A stretch of 64,000 bases of DNA. Source: Episyrphus balteatus (Eukaryota; Arthropoda; Insecta; Diptera; Syrphidae). The notes under the pieces were generated by a model. That model had not been told where the DNA came from, ran no database searches, and worked only from the letters and a program-made list of their open reading frames with translations. Within the stretch, counting starts at the first letter, position 1, and every line of letters begins with the position of its first letter. Both the position numbers and the translations under genes were made by a program. Where the stretch lies: positions 122,145,551-122,209,550 of the forward strand of contig NC_079135.1 in assembly GCF_945859705.1 (NCBI RefSeq), read 5' to 3'. Shown here in pieces: positions 12,217 to 25,164 of the stretch.

Positions 12217-15214
12217 CTGCTTTTAATCACTCTGCTCTTCCACTGAGCAGAAAACCAGTTTTTATTGCTCTTTAATATTGTCAATCAAGTGAACAGGGAG
12301 AAAAGTAAAAATGTTCTAAACATCTTAAAGATTTCACTGCTTTTATAAGTAACCTTTGTAACTTCACTGCTCTTTTTCTGAAAATGTTCTCCGCTCTTTA
12401 AAATTTCACTGCTTTTCTGTGTGCGTTCTGTTCTTTATATCAAATTATTTGATGGTTAACAATGAAAAAAAGCAAATATGTATAGACAAAAGTTTACTAT
12501 GATGATGACAAAGCAGACAAGTTCAATTTGAAATACCATTGTTTCAGTACAGGCATTCAGGAATTTTTATCGAAAAACTAGGAAATGGTAACTTTCTCTT
12601 TATTTATTTTGTATTCCGTATTTGAAATCATATTTCGATACAGGAAGATATTTAAAGAATAATTTGCGGCGTTAACTGCTACTTAAAGAATAATTAAATG
12701 GCAGCTATTAATAGATTTTTTTTTATATTCTGCTTACTGTTATCACTGCTTTTTAAAAATCGCTATTTAGCACACCCCAACTCAGGCCCTGTTGCACTAA
12801 ATAGAAAACAAAGTATAAGACAGCAGCCTGTCAGGTAGATTGCTGTTGTCTTGGTCAATGGATATAAGCATTCCTAGATGTCTAAGGTATTCCAGCAATA
12901 GATCCAACTGTCTATTTCTATGAAGCATTCATTGGTGAAATAGCGTTGAATAACAAGAGACAAGAAACATTCCTTCAGTGATCTAGAGAAAGGATGGTGT
13001 GCTTTAGATGTCCGAAGAAATAGTTAAGAAAAGGGCGCTTCCATCCAGATTTTTTATTTGCGCTTAAGCTTTTGGCTAATGTTTATCATATTATAGCGCA
13101 CCAAAAGAAGGAGAGAAATATTTCTTGTAGGTCAACATAGGTTCATTTCCCGTCACGTACAGACAACTTGAGAGTTGAGAGTTAACCACAGGGTTGTCAA
13201 CTTATAAATCGATGACGAGGTAGAATTTGTATCCTGTTCTTTTTTTATTAAGTTGGCTTCGAAAGAGTTTATTCAGAGTCGAGGTCACTTTTTGCGATCC
13301 ATCTTTTTGTTGGATATGTGATTTACATTAGGCGTGGCTAATTTAGAAAGCCTGATTGATTTTAAGCGGTTGACAATTTTGATCGGCGGCGGCTTTTCAG
13401 CACTTTCAAACTATCATTGTCGCCCTTGTCACTTTTGTAGCTTTTGTCAACCTTAGTTTTATTTACCCTTGTCAGATCAAGTTACATATTTTCATGTTGT
13501 TTCTTTAGAATAACTTTAGATTTGAGCCTGCCTCAAATATTCGTGTTCTCAAATGCCTGTAAGAGCGATCTGCCAAATTTAGACATTTGGTCCCATTAAA
13601 TATGAAACGTGCTTGTATAATTTTTAAATAAAAGAAAAAATCATAAATTAAAATAGACGTTTATTCTCGAAAAAGATATTCTCAGATATTGATCAATATA
13701 AAATACGATCCAATGACGACAATATTTAATATTTCTTAGACAAAAGAATTATGTAGGTAAAACCATTTTTTATTGCTTTAAACAAAATGATTCTAATAAA
13801 CTATCACCCTGAGTTTGATTTTAACGATTCTTTTATTCCACTTACCATTAAAACTGTCAAACAAATCTATGTAAATGCCCTAAATAGTTCATTCATAAAT
13901 TTTAAATTTTTATTTTATTTTTTTGTTTTATTTTTTATAGACTTTAACCGTATGTGTTATAAGTTTATACTTTTACGGAGAGGGTTTTAAGTGTCTATCA
14001 ATTATTGTGAAGTGCGCGTGGGGTTTATTAACTTGCAGAAAGAGACATTCTGTGGTCAGTTGAATTAATAAATTTGTGCTCACGGTCAACGGTTATGTAT
14101 CAAAATGATAAAAATACAAAAATATATAAAAGTTTCAACCAACAACACAACTGTCAACTGACACGATGTCCGAAAGGAAACTTCGAGGCACAAAGTCGCC
14201 ATCACAACCCACATAAACTTTACGCTCGATATTATTATTTATTACGATAAATTTAGTCTCAGTTTGAGGCGTGTGTAGAGTTCAAAAGACAAAAAAAAAA
14301 TTGTAAAATTCATTTGAACGTATTATTATTATGAATGGTTATGTTTTCAAGCTGTTATAATAAACCTCTATAAGATTCAAGTACAATCGAAATTTATGAA
14401 TGAAGTCAAAAGCTTAGATTTGATCGGCATATGATGTCATGGAACATGATTTATTACATAGATTGTAAAGTCAGTTGGATGGCTAAAAACCAGTGGCGCT
14501 TAGGAGTGGGCTATTGACATCTATTGGGCTATTAGGATTATAGTTTTGATTTGGCAAACAACAGCCTACTAACAGTTGCAAATGGTGTGAACAATTCGTA
14601 CATACTTAAACTTTTCAACATGAATATTCAAATAAACAATTATTCAAATGTGGGGCAGTTGATGTAAACTCCTTTAGAACATTTTAAATATTTGGAGCAA
14701 CAAGTTATAAATGTCTAGACAAGTTGTATTGGAAAAATATTCAATGTGGGTGAAGAAATGTCGGTGTATAAAATCTGCAGTATTATAAAGAACTGATCAT
14801 TGGAAAATTTGTATTTTAAAATTAATCATTTTTAAGTAGAAAGAGGAATTATTCATCTTTCAACGAAATTTGTGATGATTGTTTTTAAGCTTGTAAAGCC
14901 TATTTTAAAGATATGACAAAAGTGATGTTTTTCTTTAGAATCCTTAGCAAAAAAAAATGCAGGGTAGCATAGTTAAAGTATGTATTTCTTTCAACAAAAA
15001 ATACATTTTGATGCCTTTTTATTTCAATATTTTTCCATATATGGAATCGAAACATCATCATTGCTCAGATAAAAAAAAAGTATAGGTAATGTTTGTCATT
15101 TGAAAACAAAACCATTACAAATTGAATAATTGAAAAAAATATAAAAGGTTGAAAATCGTTATTTAAAAAAAAAAAAAAACATCAATTTTTCCACTTGATT
15201 TAATATAAGGTTTT
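12217..15214. other. Non-coding spacer with scattered CACTGCTTT phrases
   Basis: TTCACTGCTCTTT/TTCACTGCTTTT recurs several times between 12225 and 12430 and once near 12735. Apart from the weak TATA-like site near 14123 nothing was recognised. Confidence 0.45.
14114..14213 (+). promoter_or_regulatory. TATA-like box followed by short ORF
   Basis: TATATAAAAG (about 14123-14132) lies about 35 bp before ATG at 14165, which opens only 16 codons (MSERKLRGTKSPSQPT) before a stop. It could be a 5' exon or leader ORF, or chance. Confidence 0.2.
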
Positions 15215-15500
15215 TTTCTCTGTGTAAGACTTCCACAAGGTCTTCTCCGACTAATTATCCCCTAGTTTAAGCGGATTTCTGCATTTTTTTTTTTTTTGCT
15301 AAGATGCTCTTCGTTTTAAATTAAGCAGACAAATCATCTTAATTTCTTGAATGCGCAAATTAAGAAGATATCCACTTAACTCAAACGAAAAATCATCTTA
15401 TTTTTATGTGGAAACATTTTAATTTAAAGAAAGAATCTGGCAGCCACTGGAGATCGAACGTAAAACTGCCTTACCATCGTACTATCTCACTGTTAGAATT
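15215..15500 (-). repeat. Dispersed SINE-like repeat, copy 2
   Basis: On the minus strand a degenerate tRNA-like head (GATGGTAAGGCAG and a B-box-like CGTTCGATCTCC) is followed by the body shared with 7980-8125, ending in CACAGAGAAAA. A tRNA-derived SINE is the best guess. Confidence 0.4.
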
Positions 15501-15504
15501 AGGT

Positions 15505-15842
15505 TTGAAATCTGAATAAAAAATTCTGTATTCCATTATTCTGCTTTTCTATTATTCTGTACTTCAAAATTCTGTAAATCCAAAATTCTGTTTTTAAAAA
15601 TTCTGCAAATCCATTATTCTGCTTTTTGGAATTCTGTAATTTCAAAACTATACATCATTATTTTGTCTGTTGAATTTTTCTTTTATCATTTATTTATAAT
15701 TTTGTATTTACAGCATTTTAGAATACAGAATTTTAAATTTACAGAATTTTAAAAAACAGAATTTTGAATTTACAGAATTTTGAAATACAGAATTTTGGAA
15801 CACAGAATTTTGGAATCCGAATTTTGACACATACAGAATTTC
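15505..15842. repeat. Inverted pair of short tandem arrays (ATTCTG units against CAGAAT units)
   Basis: The left half holds about eight ATTCTG motifs spaced roughly 15-18 bp. The right half holds about seven CAGAATTTT motifs with the same spacing in the opposite orientation, separated by about 60 bp. The whole could fold into a long imperfect hairpin. Confidence 0.7.
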
Positions 15843-16467
15843 GACCCCAACCCTATCCTATGGTCGTAGTCGTCTTTAAAAATAGCTTTCGTTCTTTGGA
15901 GCATAAATTGTCATATTTTGACAATAATTGTATTAAGCTTGCAAAAAAACCTTGTCCGATTTGTTTGGTACCTATTTTTTTTTTTTTTTTTTTTTTTATT
16001 TATGAACTATTTCAATATTTCTTATTGAGCAAAATCTTTTTTAAGGAGTGTGGAATGCTTTGTTCAAAAAGTGCACAAAAACCACAATGTGTCAATAAAT
16101 TTTGGCAAATTCCATTAACTTATAACGATTATTATTATTATTTTTTTTTTGTCATTTATTTTTTCACTTTCGATATCCAATTAGGACAAGCATGGATATT
16201 TTTCACACATTCTGATCACAACTTGATGTATCAGCCAACAACAAATGTATTTTAACAAACAAACAAACGACACGAGTGCATGCGAATGTCCAAATTGGAA
16301 TTTCAACATTTAAAACACTCTCGAATGGATCTCTATGGTTGATGTTTTTTTTTCTTGCGTATTTTATCTCAACAATGATGTCATAAAAAAAAAAGACGAT
16401 CGATGGAACGACTTTCTATATGGTGAACTCAAAACAAGTAATATTTTTGTGTATATAGCAAACTTAC

Positions 16468-16559
16468 CATTTTTCTCAACAAATCCTCATCCCGTATGGA
16501 AGCCAAATCACATTCAATCTCCATTCTGACTGTTTGCGCGATTTAGGGGCGGTACACAC
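16468..16559 (-). CDS. Probable first coding exon of an unidentified gene (smoothelin-like N-terminus possible)
   Basis: On the minus strand an acceptor (TTTAATATTTTCAG) at 16561-16560 is followed by a 92-nt exon that ends at a consensus donor (ATG|GTAAGTTTGC). An ATG at 16524 opens 19 codons in frame with the donor: MEIECDLASIRDEDLLRKM. The segment is richer in GC and has fly-like codon use compared with its surroundings. The motif with I-x-DE-x-x-LRKM resembles the start of the smoothelin domain of actin-associated proteins; this is recognition from memory and is tentative. No downstream exon was found between 1 and 16467, so the next intron would exceed 16 kb or leave the window. Confidence 0.45.
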
Positions 16560-17686
16560 CTGAAAATATTAAATTTAAATTTTATTTTTTATTTTATATT
16601 TTTTTATATTGTTAGATGACAAAGTAACGTAACCGCAATGTAAACCTATGACCAGTTGAGTGGATATTGGACAATCTGTCAAAATAAATTTATTCATGAT
16701 TCGATTGAGCGAATTAACTAGGGCCAAGCATGGATATACATTCGGTCGAAAACAACAGTTTGTTTATTATTATTTTTTGAAAATTATTTTGTATCTTATT
16801 TTTATTAATTTTTACTATGTAGCTAAATTTTTCCATATCGGTAAATAATAAATAAATAGGTCTATGAGTATGAGATAGTGTTTTCTCAATGGCATTTAAA
16901 ATGTGTTTTCTATGCTTGTAACGTATGTGAGTTATGGATAGTTTGGTTTTATTTTGATTGATTGCTATTGAAAGTTTTGCTCTCAGCTCTTTTGTTTTGT
17001 GTATTTTCCTGTTTGGTAACAAGAAAGACATTGAACTAAATTTGTGTACCTATTTGAAAAAAAGGTGGATACTTAAATCAAAATGTTAATGTGAATTGCA
17101 TTGATTTATGACAGTTTTGTTATCTTTATTGAAAAACAATAAGTAAAGCTTATTCTATTGCTGATTTATTATTAATAAATATTAATAAGCTTTAATAGCA
17201 GGATGAAAATTTATTTAAATTTGCAATTTTCAATAGAATTTTTTTTTGCAATGATTTTTTTTAGATTACATATTTGGATAACAGGAGCAAACTAACTTAA
17301 AATATTTAAAAAAATTGATAGGAAGAAACTAGAAAGAATGCGGTTTTAATTTCATTTTTTGTAGTATTGTAAAGGCATTTCAAAGTGGACATTTTTCCGA
17401 CTATAACTAACTTAAGGAAAGCATCTGAAGCGGTAAAATAATTGAAAAAGAGAAAAACTGTTGTTAGAGTTAGAGTTGGTAAAATTAGTGTGAGTAGAAT
17501 TACACTTATCTACATAAAATGGAAACAACTTTTTGTTGCAAAAATGTTCAACGAAGAAATTCAAAACTTGGAACCAACTCAATTTCAATAAATTATTTAA
17601 GCACAGAGAGAAATCTCCCTGGCATCATTATCGACTAAGTAAATAAATCTTAAAACTGTCCTTGTATGGACCTTTTTTGCGACTTA

Positions 17687-18640
17687 GGCCCAATTTATTG
17701 ACTCTCCATTAAACTTAAATCGCCATTAAAAAAGGGAATTTTAAAATTAAAAACCAATTTCGTTTAATTCAGTCTCTTTTAAGGATTTTTTTGAAGTTTG
17801 GCATCATTAACTAATTGAGCATTAAATTTAAAAGTAGTTTTAGTTAAAACACCAAATTCGACCTTTTAAGAGGGATTTTTAGAGCTAATGGAGGTTTTAA
17901 ACAGAATTTCTATTTATTCACTCTCCATTAGTGTCAAATGTCATTTCATTTATTTTTTTTTTATTTGAATTATTATTTTATTTGAAAAATGTCAAATGAG
18001 CTAAAGAATTATTAAAAAAACATCACAATTATGAAAAAAGTCCAGACTAGAATTTTTTGTAGGTATACACACATGCATTTGTACCATAAAAAAGAACAAA
18101 ATTCAAAGAAATTAATGCATTTCTTGTCTACTTCGCACAGATAATACTAGATCTACTAGATTATATTCTCCACTTCAAAACTAATCATTTTTGAGATGCT
18201 GCATAATACATACATAACATACATAACATTGCAATTGAAGCCATGAGAAGAAGAGATATAAAGCTTACTTCTAAACCAATGACACGAGATGAATGCCGAT
18301 AACACTTAAATTTAAGTTGTTATTTGACACCGATGGAAAAAATTAACTTAACTCCTTCTTCTTCTCATGGTTTCAATTGTAGGTTGTAGCATTCTTTGGT
18401 TACCACTGGTATATCGTTAATCTCTTGCATTTTCTGGCGTTTTCAGCTGCAAAATACTTACGGGTCATAGTTTTTTGGTTTTTCTTCCAATTCAAATCTA
18501 TTTGATTTGACAAAATTGTAGCTTTTGACAGATTATTTTTCAAACAAAATAAAAAATCCCTAGGATATTTTTAAAAGAGTTTTAAATTTAAAGTTTCCAT
18601 TAAAAGTAAGGACTTTAACTAAAGAAGAGTGAATTAAATG
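17687..18640. repeat. Cluster of the same GGCCCAATTTATT repeat family, enlarged and nested
   Basis: GGCCCAATTTATTGACTCTCCATTAA at 17687 matches the 3933 element. Related TTTATTCACTCTCCATTA occurs at 17910-17929 and an inverted remnant (AAGAGTGAATTAAATGAA) near 18625. Boundaries are uncertain. A 148-bp MITE (18232-18379) sits inside. Confidence 0.4.
18232..18379. mobile_element. MITE with CAATTGAAGCCATGAGAAGAAG ends
   Basis: CAATTGAAGCCATGAGAAGA at the left pairs with TCTTCTCATGGTTTCAATTG at the right with one mismatch; 148 bp, no coding capacity. Confidence 0.65.
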
Positions 18641-18889
18641 AATTTTTAATGATGTATACTTAGTATTCAATTTTAAGTTGCACTTAAATTAAGACCAATG
18701 ATTGGACTTTTTTTAGTGCAGTTAAATTTTATTTATTTAATTTTAATTTTAATTTGGTGTCTAATTTAAGAAGAATTTTGAAGAATTACGCTGTCATTTT
18801 ATCTTTAAAAAATGTCAATTCCTCCAGAAAATCACAATTTTCTAAGAAACACAAAACAAAATACACCAATATCCCGAATTTTTGTATAA

Positions 18890-18960
18890 GTAAGTCTACT
18901 GTGTGTTGTTTTTTAGGCCAAAGTTGACCTAAAAAAAAAACAACACACAGTAGACTTACA
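18890..18960. repeat. Near-perfect palindrome
   Basis: GTAAGTCTACTGTGTGTTGT followed by TTTTTTAGG is mirrored by CCTAAAAAAAAAA and ACAACACACAGTAGACTTAC, with a loop of about 12 nt. As RNA this would form a hairpin with about 28 pairs. Confidence 0.75.
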
Positions 18961-21532
18961 ATGTAACTTGGTGAATAGTTTAATAAATAAAAGCGAAAAA
19001 CATATAAAAATCTCATAAAATTACCTCTATGTCAAACATTTTATATACTTTACCAAAGTCACTAATCTATCTTCTAAAAAGAATGATTTTGCACATAGGT
19101 GACTTTGGCTTATATTGAAGTATAATAAAATCGTTTATGTAAAATGGGTCACTATGGCGTATGCGCAACATTTTTTTGTATGTAGCAAAATCGTTGGCCA
19201 ATTGATCAAACATATTGATTTATAATATTTAAAACTCTATGTACTCTATCGAGAACTACTTAACTTATTAAGAATTTTAAACGTAACGTATAGAAACCAA
19301 AGAATCACATTTGAATGGCTCATGTTCACTGGTAGTCCGAATTAGGGGACGCTGACAAAAAGTGAATTTGTTGTTTTTATCACTTTTACTCAATTTTTGT
19401 ATAAGGGCTTACAGTTTGATGAATTCCACATCATTTTACACAAACTTTGTTTTCTTGGGAGATATACGAAATACACGAAATGGTTGTGAGTTTTAAGTTA
19501 CTAGACCTTGTCCCAAATGAACCTTATAGCTTTAGAACCCTTAAATGGTAATTTTCATTAAAAAATTTGTACCGTACCTTAATGTCATTTGACTACTGAA
19601 TAAACCATAAAATCAACAAATTACTAATTACCAACTCCTGTTGCAATTCTACCCTAATATAAACATTACATCAAAAAAATCTTTACTGCCAATCAATCAA
19701 AACGTTAATTTTTATGATTATTCGAGTTGTTAGAATTTTATGACCACATTTTAACGATACAAGACCCTGAACGTCACACCATATTTGTTTATTTATTTCT
19801 AAATTAGCAATATTATTGAATAGAGTATACTTGTTACATATATACAATTTGTATTGCATTAGGATTAACACACAATTCTCTATATTCAATGCAATACAAG
19901 AGTAACAAAACTAATGTCACACAAAAAGCAGTTTAAGCCTCATTTTCTCTCTCTCTCTCTTATTCTCAAGTATAAATTGTGTGGCAGAGCTGTCAATCAG
20001 ACTTAGCTATACAACGTACCAATATGGACATACCATTGATAGAACCAGTAATGCATTTCGGATGAAACACACATTTCTCATACATACATAAATTACAATA
20101 ATTTCTAGGCTGGTGTTTTTTGGATTTGGGATTTTAGGTGCACCCCAGACGCTTTGCGCTGCGCTGACTACTTGAACATATTTGGCACTCAACTCTAAGT
20201 ATGTGTCATTTGAATAACTAATTTATAGAAATATAAGTCGAGACATAATAATTTGACAGTTAAAAGAGTTTAGAAAAACCATTTGTCACTTTGTCGCTGC
20301 TTACTTAATCAGTTAAAATGGCTAAAATAAATCTCCACCAGCAGTCTCCACCAGCAAATGTGTGCTGGAAATTTCTTTTCTTTCAACTCTTCGATTCCAA
20401 ATTAGGTAATTTCCACCTCGTTTTTTTTTTTAGCAAACAAGTAAAGCTCGCTTTAAGTTGACATTAAAACAACATTAATTTTGCCAAAAAGTGGAGGCGT
20501 GACGCGAGAACTTTTTTTTATATTTTTTCTTTGAATATTTGCTACTCACCCACATTGACTTTATTTTTTTTTTTACGGGTGTTATTTGAACGTAAAATGA
20601 CCAAGTTAAACAATAGATTCAGTAATGCATAAGTAATTGCACCTTGCTAGTTGCCAGGTAGAAGAGACTATTGTTTGTGCAGGTGGTCACGAAAAATCTC
20701 TGCAACCGGGGAGTCTGACATGGCTTTTCCATTTTTGGAATTAAAGTAGTCTCATTGTCAGAACAAAATGTCTCCATTGCTTCTATAGTGACCTATATAA
20801 TTTCGAACGAATTGTCTTAAAGGAGTTTTTTTTTTGTTTTATTATTTCGTGCTTGTTAAAATTTTTGTTTTTCACATTTACAACCCACGATTAGTTTATA
20901 TTGATGATGACAAATTTTGTATTAATTCTGATTGAAAAAAAAAATTATATACGAAATACGATACGTGTATGAAGTAAGATGAGTAGGTTGAGAGAGTTCA
21001 TGGGTTTTAATTCAAAAAATTTCGAAAAAAGAAAATATAAAAATGACCAACAATTTTTTATAATAATTTCAACAAAAAATGAAATAATTATATTTTTGTA
21101 AAATAAATTGAATCAAAAAAGTGCACAAAACATTTAGTTTCGAGTCGAGGACATTTTATGATAAAAATATTCGCATATGGGAATACTTGTAGTTTGTTGT
21201 TAATTTAATGTCACTTGAATTGCTAAAAGTTCATTGAAATACAAGTGATAAATTTGGATGGTGGATGTTTCCAAATACGATTGAGATGTTTAATGAGTAG
21301 AAATAGATACTCTCGACCGTATAACTATTGAACAAGTATATTTATCTTTTTAGATTTTCGATTGCAATGAGACTTGTTTTTAATATAAACGGATAGTTAG
21401 TTAAAGTGTTGATTATAAGTTGAATTTACAAATTGGTTTTCAATGGAAGCTCTGTTTGAAGGTTCTAGCGTCCTAGGTGTGTATTTTTTTTTTATGAAAG
21501 TTAGTTTTTTTTTCCTATGGACTTATTTGACA
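18961..21532. other. Non-coding AT-rich spacer
   Basis: A phrase near 19146-19165 (TCACTATGGCGTATGCGCAAC) recurs in altered form at 29848-29868 and inverted near 34545, so an old dispersed repeat is present. No gene seen. Confidence 0.45.
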
Positions 21533-22469
21533 GGGAACAAAAAAAAATTGTGATTTTTTTGTGATTTTTGATAGGCTAGATCTCAGTAAAAAATGATCGT
21601 ATCATGACAAAACAAAAAGCGTGTGAAAGCTGCATTCCTCTAGTTTTAGGATTTTTAAACTAAATATTTTATTTCTAATGGTAAAATAGCTACATCTTTG
21701 GAATTGTTCAAATACCAAAATTTTCAAATTTTTTTTGTTTTTACTTTTCTCTCAAAAAAGTGGAAAATTTTTTTGCGATACAATGATTATTATTTTTAGA
21801 AAGGCTATTCATTTGGCTTTAAGATTTTGTTTGCTTTAAACTTATACGTTTCTTTTTTTAGACTGCAATATCAGTTATCAAACCAAAAGCCATACTTTTG
21901 ACTTTGACTATCAATATCTCAACAACGGATCACTTTACAGAAAATTTAAGGATACATTTGAAAATTTGATTTAATTCTCTACAAAGAAATTGAGTCTACT
22001 TTGTTAAAAAAAATGTTGTCTTACATTTGAGATCAATTTAGAAAAGCTATAAAAATAGGCCTATTTACGGTTTTTTTTAGAAAATGTGCCGCTATTTTAT
22101 TATTATATATAATGGGTGATAAGATTAAACTGAGGCTTAATTATTGAAATTAAATAGACCTGAAATTAATCTGCAATAGGCTGTATTTGTAAGTTTATGT
22201 AAGTTTCAGGCTTATTCATCAAACGGTTTTTCTGTTGTGAGAGTTTGAACTTTTGAGATGAAATAAAAGACCGCATTTTTGCAGCTGTAAATGACTTACT
22301 TCTTATCAATTTTTTAATGAGCAATATCAAATTCTTTTGAGTTTATTTGAACATTTTATTAATAAATACTGTTTAAATTTTTGTTTTGTCATGATACGAT
22401 CATTTTTTACTGAGAAGAGCCTATCGAAAATCACTACAAAAAAATCACAATTTTTTTTTTTTTGTTCCC
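21533..22469. mobile_element. Terminal-inverted-repeat element with GGGAACAAAA ends
   Basis: About 75 bp at each end are inverted copies: GGGAACAAAAAAAAATTGTG and TGATCGTATCATGACAAAAC at the left, complements at the right ending TTTTTTGTTCCC. The total is 937 bp without a coding frame. No convincing target duplication. Confidence 0.7.
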
Positions 22470-25164
22470 TTAATTTTTAATTTTTTGGGCTAGTGTAGTA
22501 TTTTCAAATATCATTCCCTGGAGGTGTTTTTTTTATTTTTTTTATAATCCAAGTTGATAGAAGAAAAATTGGTTATTTGCACTGACGTTTGACGAGTGCT
22601 CTTGGTTTGTTTTCATACAGAATTTTTGATCAGGTGTAGGTACTCTTTAATTTTTAACTCGTCCAATCTGAACTTATTAATAAATATGTCTATAAAACAT
22701 AGGCGAAAGTCTTAGAAGTCATATTTTCATAAATGAATAAAAGTGAAATAAGTTTAAATAATAAGCAAATTCCTCCCACACGTACTTCGTCGTTGGCTCA
22801 GACTTTTAGACTCTAACGAAATGATGAGGCGTATGCCTATATTTTATAATTTTTTTTTTTAAATTCCCACGCCTCTTTCCCCCCCAGAAACCGCACGCGC
22901 TGGGGTCCATTTTCACCGAGTACGAAGTCATTTGCGGATGATTATCGTATCGGCACTTTTTAGTGTTTTTTGAAGGTAAAAACAAATTAAAAAGAACTAA
23001 ATAAGTAAAGAGAATGGTGATACGAATATCAAAGGAAGGTCAAAGATTGGGACTGCTTAGTACAAGCATTTATTATATCTGTGCAAAATAAAAAAAATTT
23101 ATAATGAACAAAAAAATAAATTTAATATTTCATCTTCAATTTTCAGAAAGTGTCAAAATTTTAAAACAAAAATGTTTTAATAGTCAAGAGTGTTGATAAA
23201 AAAATAATTCAATATACATATGTACATACAATTAGGTATAAAGACATTAAATGAGAAAAGAATCAGTAAACATTGAACATAAATACAAAAAAAAAAGTTT
23301 ATGAGCGTGGTACACTGGTTTTTAGTATTTTTTTCAGACTAGTTTTATTAATATTAAAATCAAACAGATTAGTATTCAAATTTACAAGCTTACACATGCG
23401 AGTTAAGAGCACATGCATACCATAATTAGTACGGTGTTGGGGTAATTTTATTAAATCTAAGCTACGAAAGTTATAAGCACCTCTCCGGTAGTTAAAATTA
23501 ATAGAATAATTATAATAATAAAAAATGAAACAAAATTGTGATCATTGATTAATTTTTCAATCTCTCAATCTTTTTTTAACGCCTTCAAATACACGTGTGA
23601 TATAGTTTCCTTTTTGTCAAATTCGATACTTTATATTTTTGTTTATTTCAAACAGGTGTAACAATATATGGCTCATCAAATTGCTCACATAAAACATTTG
23701 ATTCTTATCTAAAAATATCTTTATTCGAAATGGAACTGTGTCATAGGATCCACAACCCACATGTTGTACTTTCCATAAACTTAATTCATAAATTTTAACG
23801 TATTTAGGCATCAATATGTTATTTATTTGATGATCAATTTAACGACGAGTGATTGAACTCACCGAAAACGTTGTTCACTACACCTTTTTTGGGGTTTTCG
23901 ATTGAAAACAAAAAAAAATGAATGTTTCATTGTTGCTTAGAGCTGGGGTTTCAAATAACACGATAAGAAGGTGTATGGTTTCTTTATGCGATTGGAATTA
24001 GTAATTAATTTTCCATGGAAATCGTGATGTGTATATTAGTTAGGTTTATAATAAACAATGGAAAATACTGTATTGGGTCAGGATAGAAACATTGAAAACA
24101 TATGCCCATTTAAAGAAGTAAATATGACTGCTTTTTGATATTTTATGGGAAAGATTTTTTCGATTTCTAAATCGTACATTTTATCAGTAGGTACATTGTA
24201 TCAGTACATTTTATCAGTACCTTGAAATATGTAACTAAACATTTTAGGTTTAAGACAAAACTATCTTGCTTAGTTAATTGAAAGATATTGGGTTCAAAAA
24301 CTCATAGATTCTTTAAGTTTACAAATGATTAATGCTCTTGAACGTCAACGTCAGTTAAAATAAAATCTTACCAGATATACAGTCTAGTCTAGAATTTCAC
24401 TCTCTACTTCTTTAATATATCAACAAATTGATTGTAGTTAAAAGACCATAAATCAAAACCTCATCAATAAAGAAAGAACAACCGTCTATATATAAAGTTG
24501 CCCTCAAAAATAACAATTTATATTCTCAGTCCTCACAAAACAAGAACCATTTAAATACAGCTTTGTACTTGTTTTCAATCTTGAACTAACCTTGAACTGA
24601 GTTGAATGAATGACATAAGAAAAAATTAACTTCACTAATTCAATTGAATTGCACACACAAAATAAAAAAAAAATTCAATTCAAATTTTTTAGCAAGAGAG
24701 GGACATTTTTCTATGAAAAAGTCATCATAATTAAACAAATTTGTTTGCCGACACGGACGAAACAAAATGTGTCGGTGGTTTACTGTGTACACATGCAATA
24801 GATCTGCATGGTCATATATTTATGTACTTATACATAATATTGGCCATTCCTGGTCATAATCGTAATTTTTTTTATATAGCATGTGCCAAGTAATGATTCA
24901 ATTAATTGTAGCATCATTCTAATAACTAGAATTAGTTCTACAATATAATAAATTGATTGTTGTGCGGGGGCGTTAAGTTAACATTTCAATATGACAAACT
25001 TGAACTCTGTTTTTATTTTTATTTTTCATTCAATTTGTCTGCATGAGAGAATCGAAGGTGTTTTTTTTTTTCATAAAGACTGAAACAGAATGATTCACAC
25101 AGTGGTGTCACTTAGAACTTCAGGTATTGTTAAATTTGTTATTTCGAAATGTATTGCATCTAGA
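22470..25164. other. Non-coding AT-rich spacer
   Basis: No supported gene. A C-rich patch at 22865-22905 is the only compositional feature. Confidence 0.5.

Noticed and set aside
15764..16255. 163-codon frame
   Set aside because: It starts in the CAGAATTTT repeat array and runs through poly-T (poly-Phe) sequence; composition is not protein-like.
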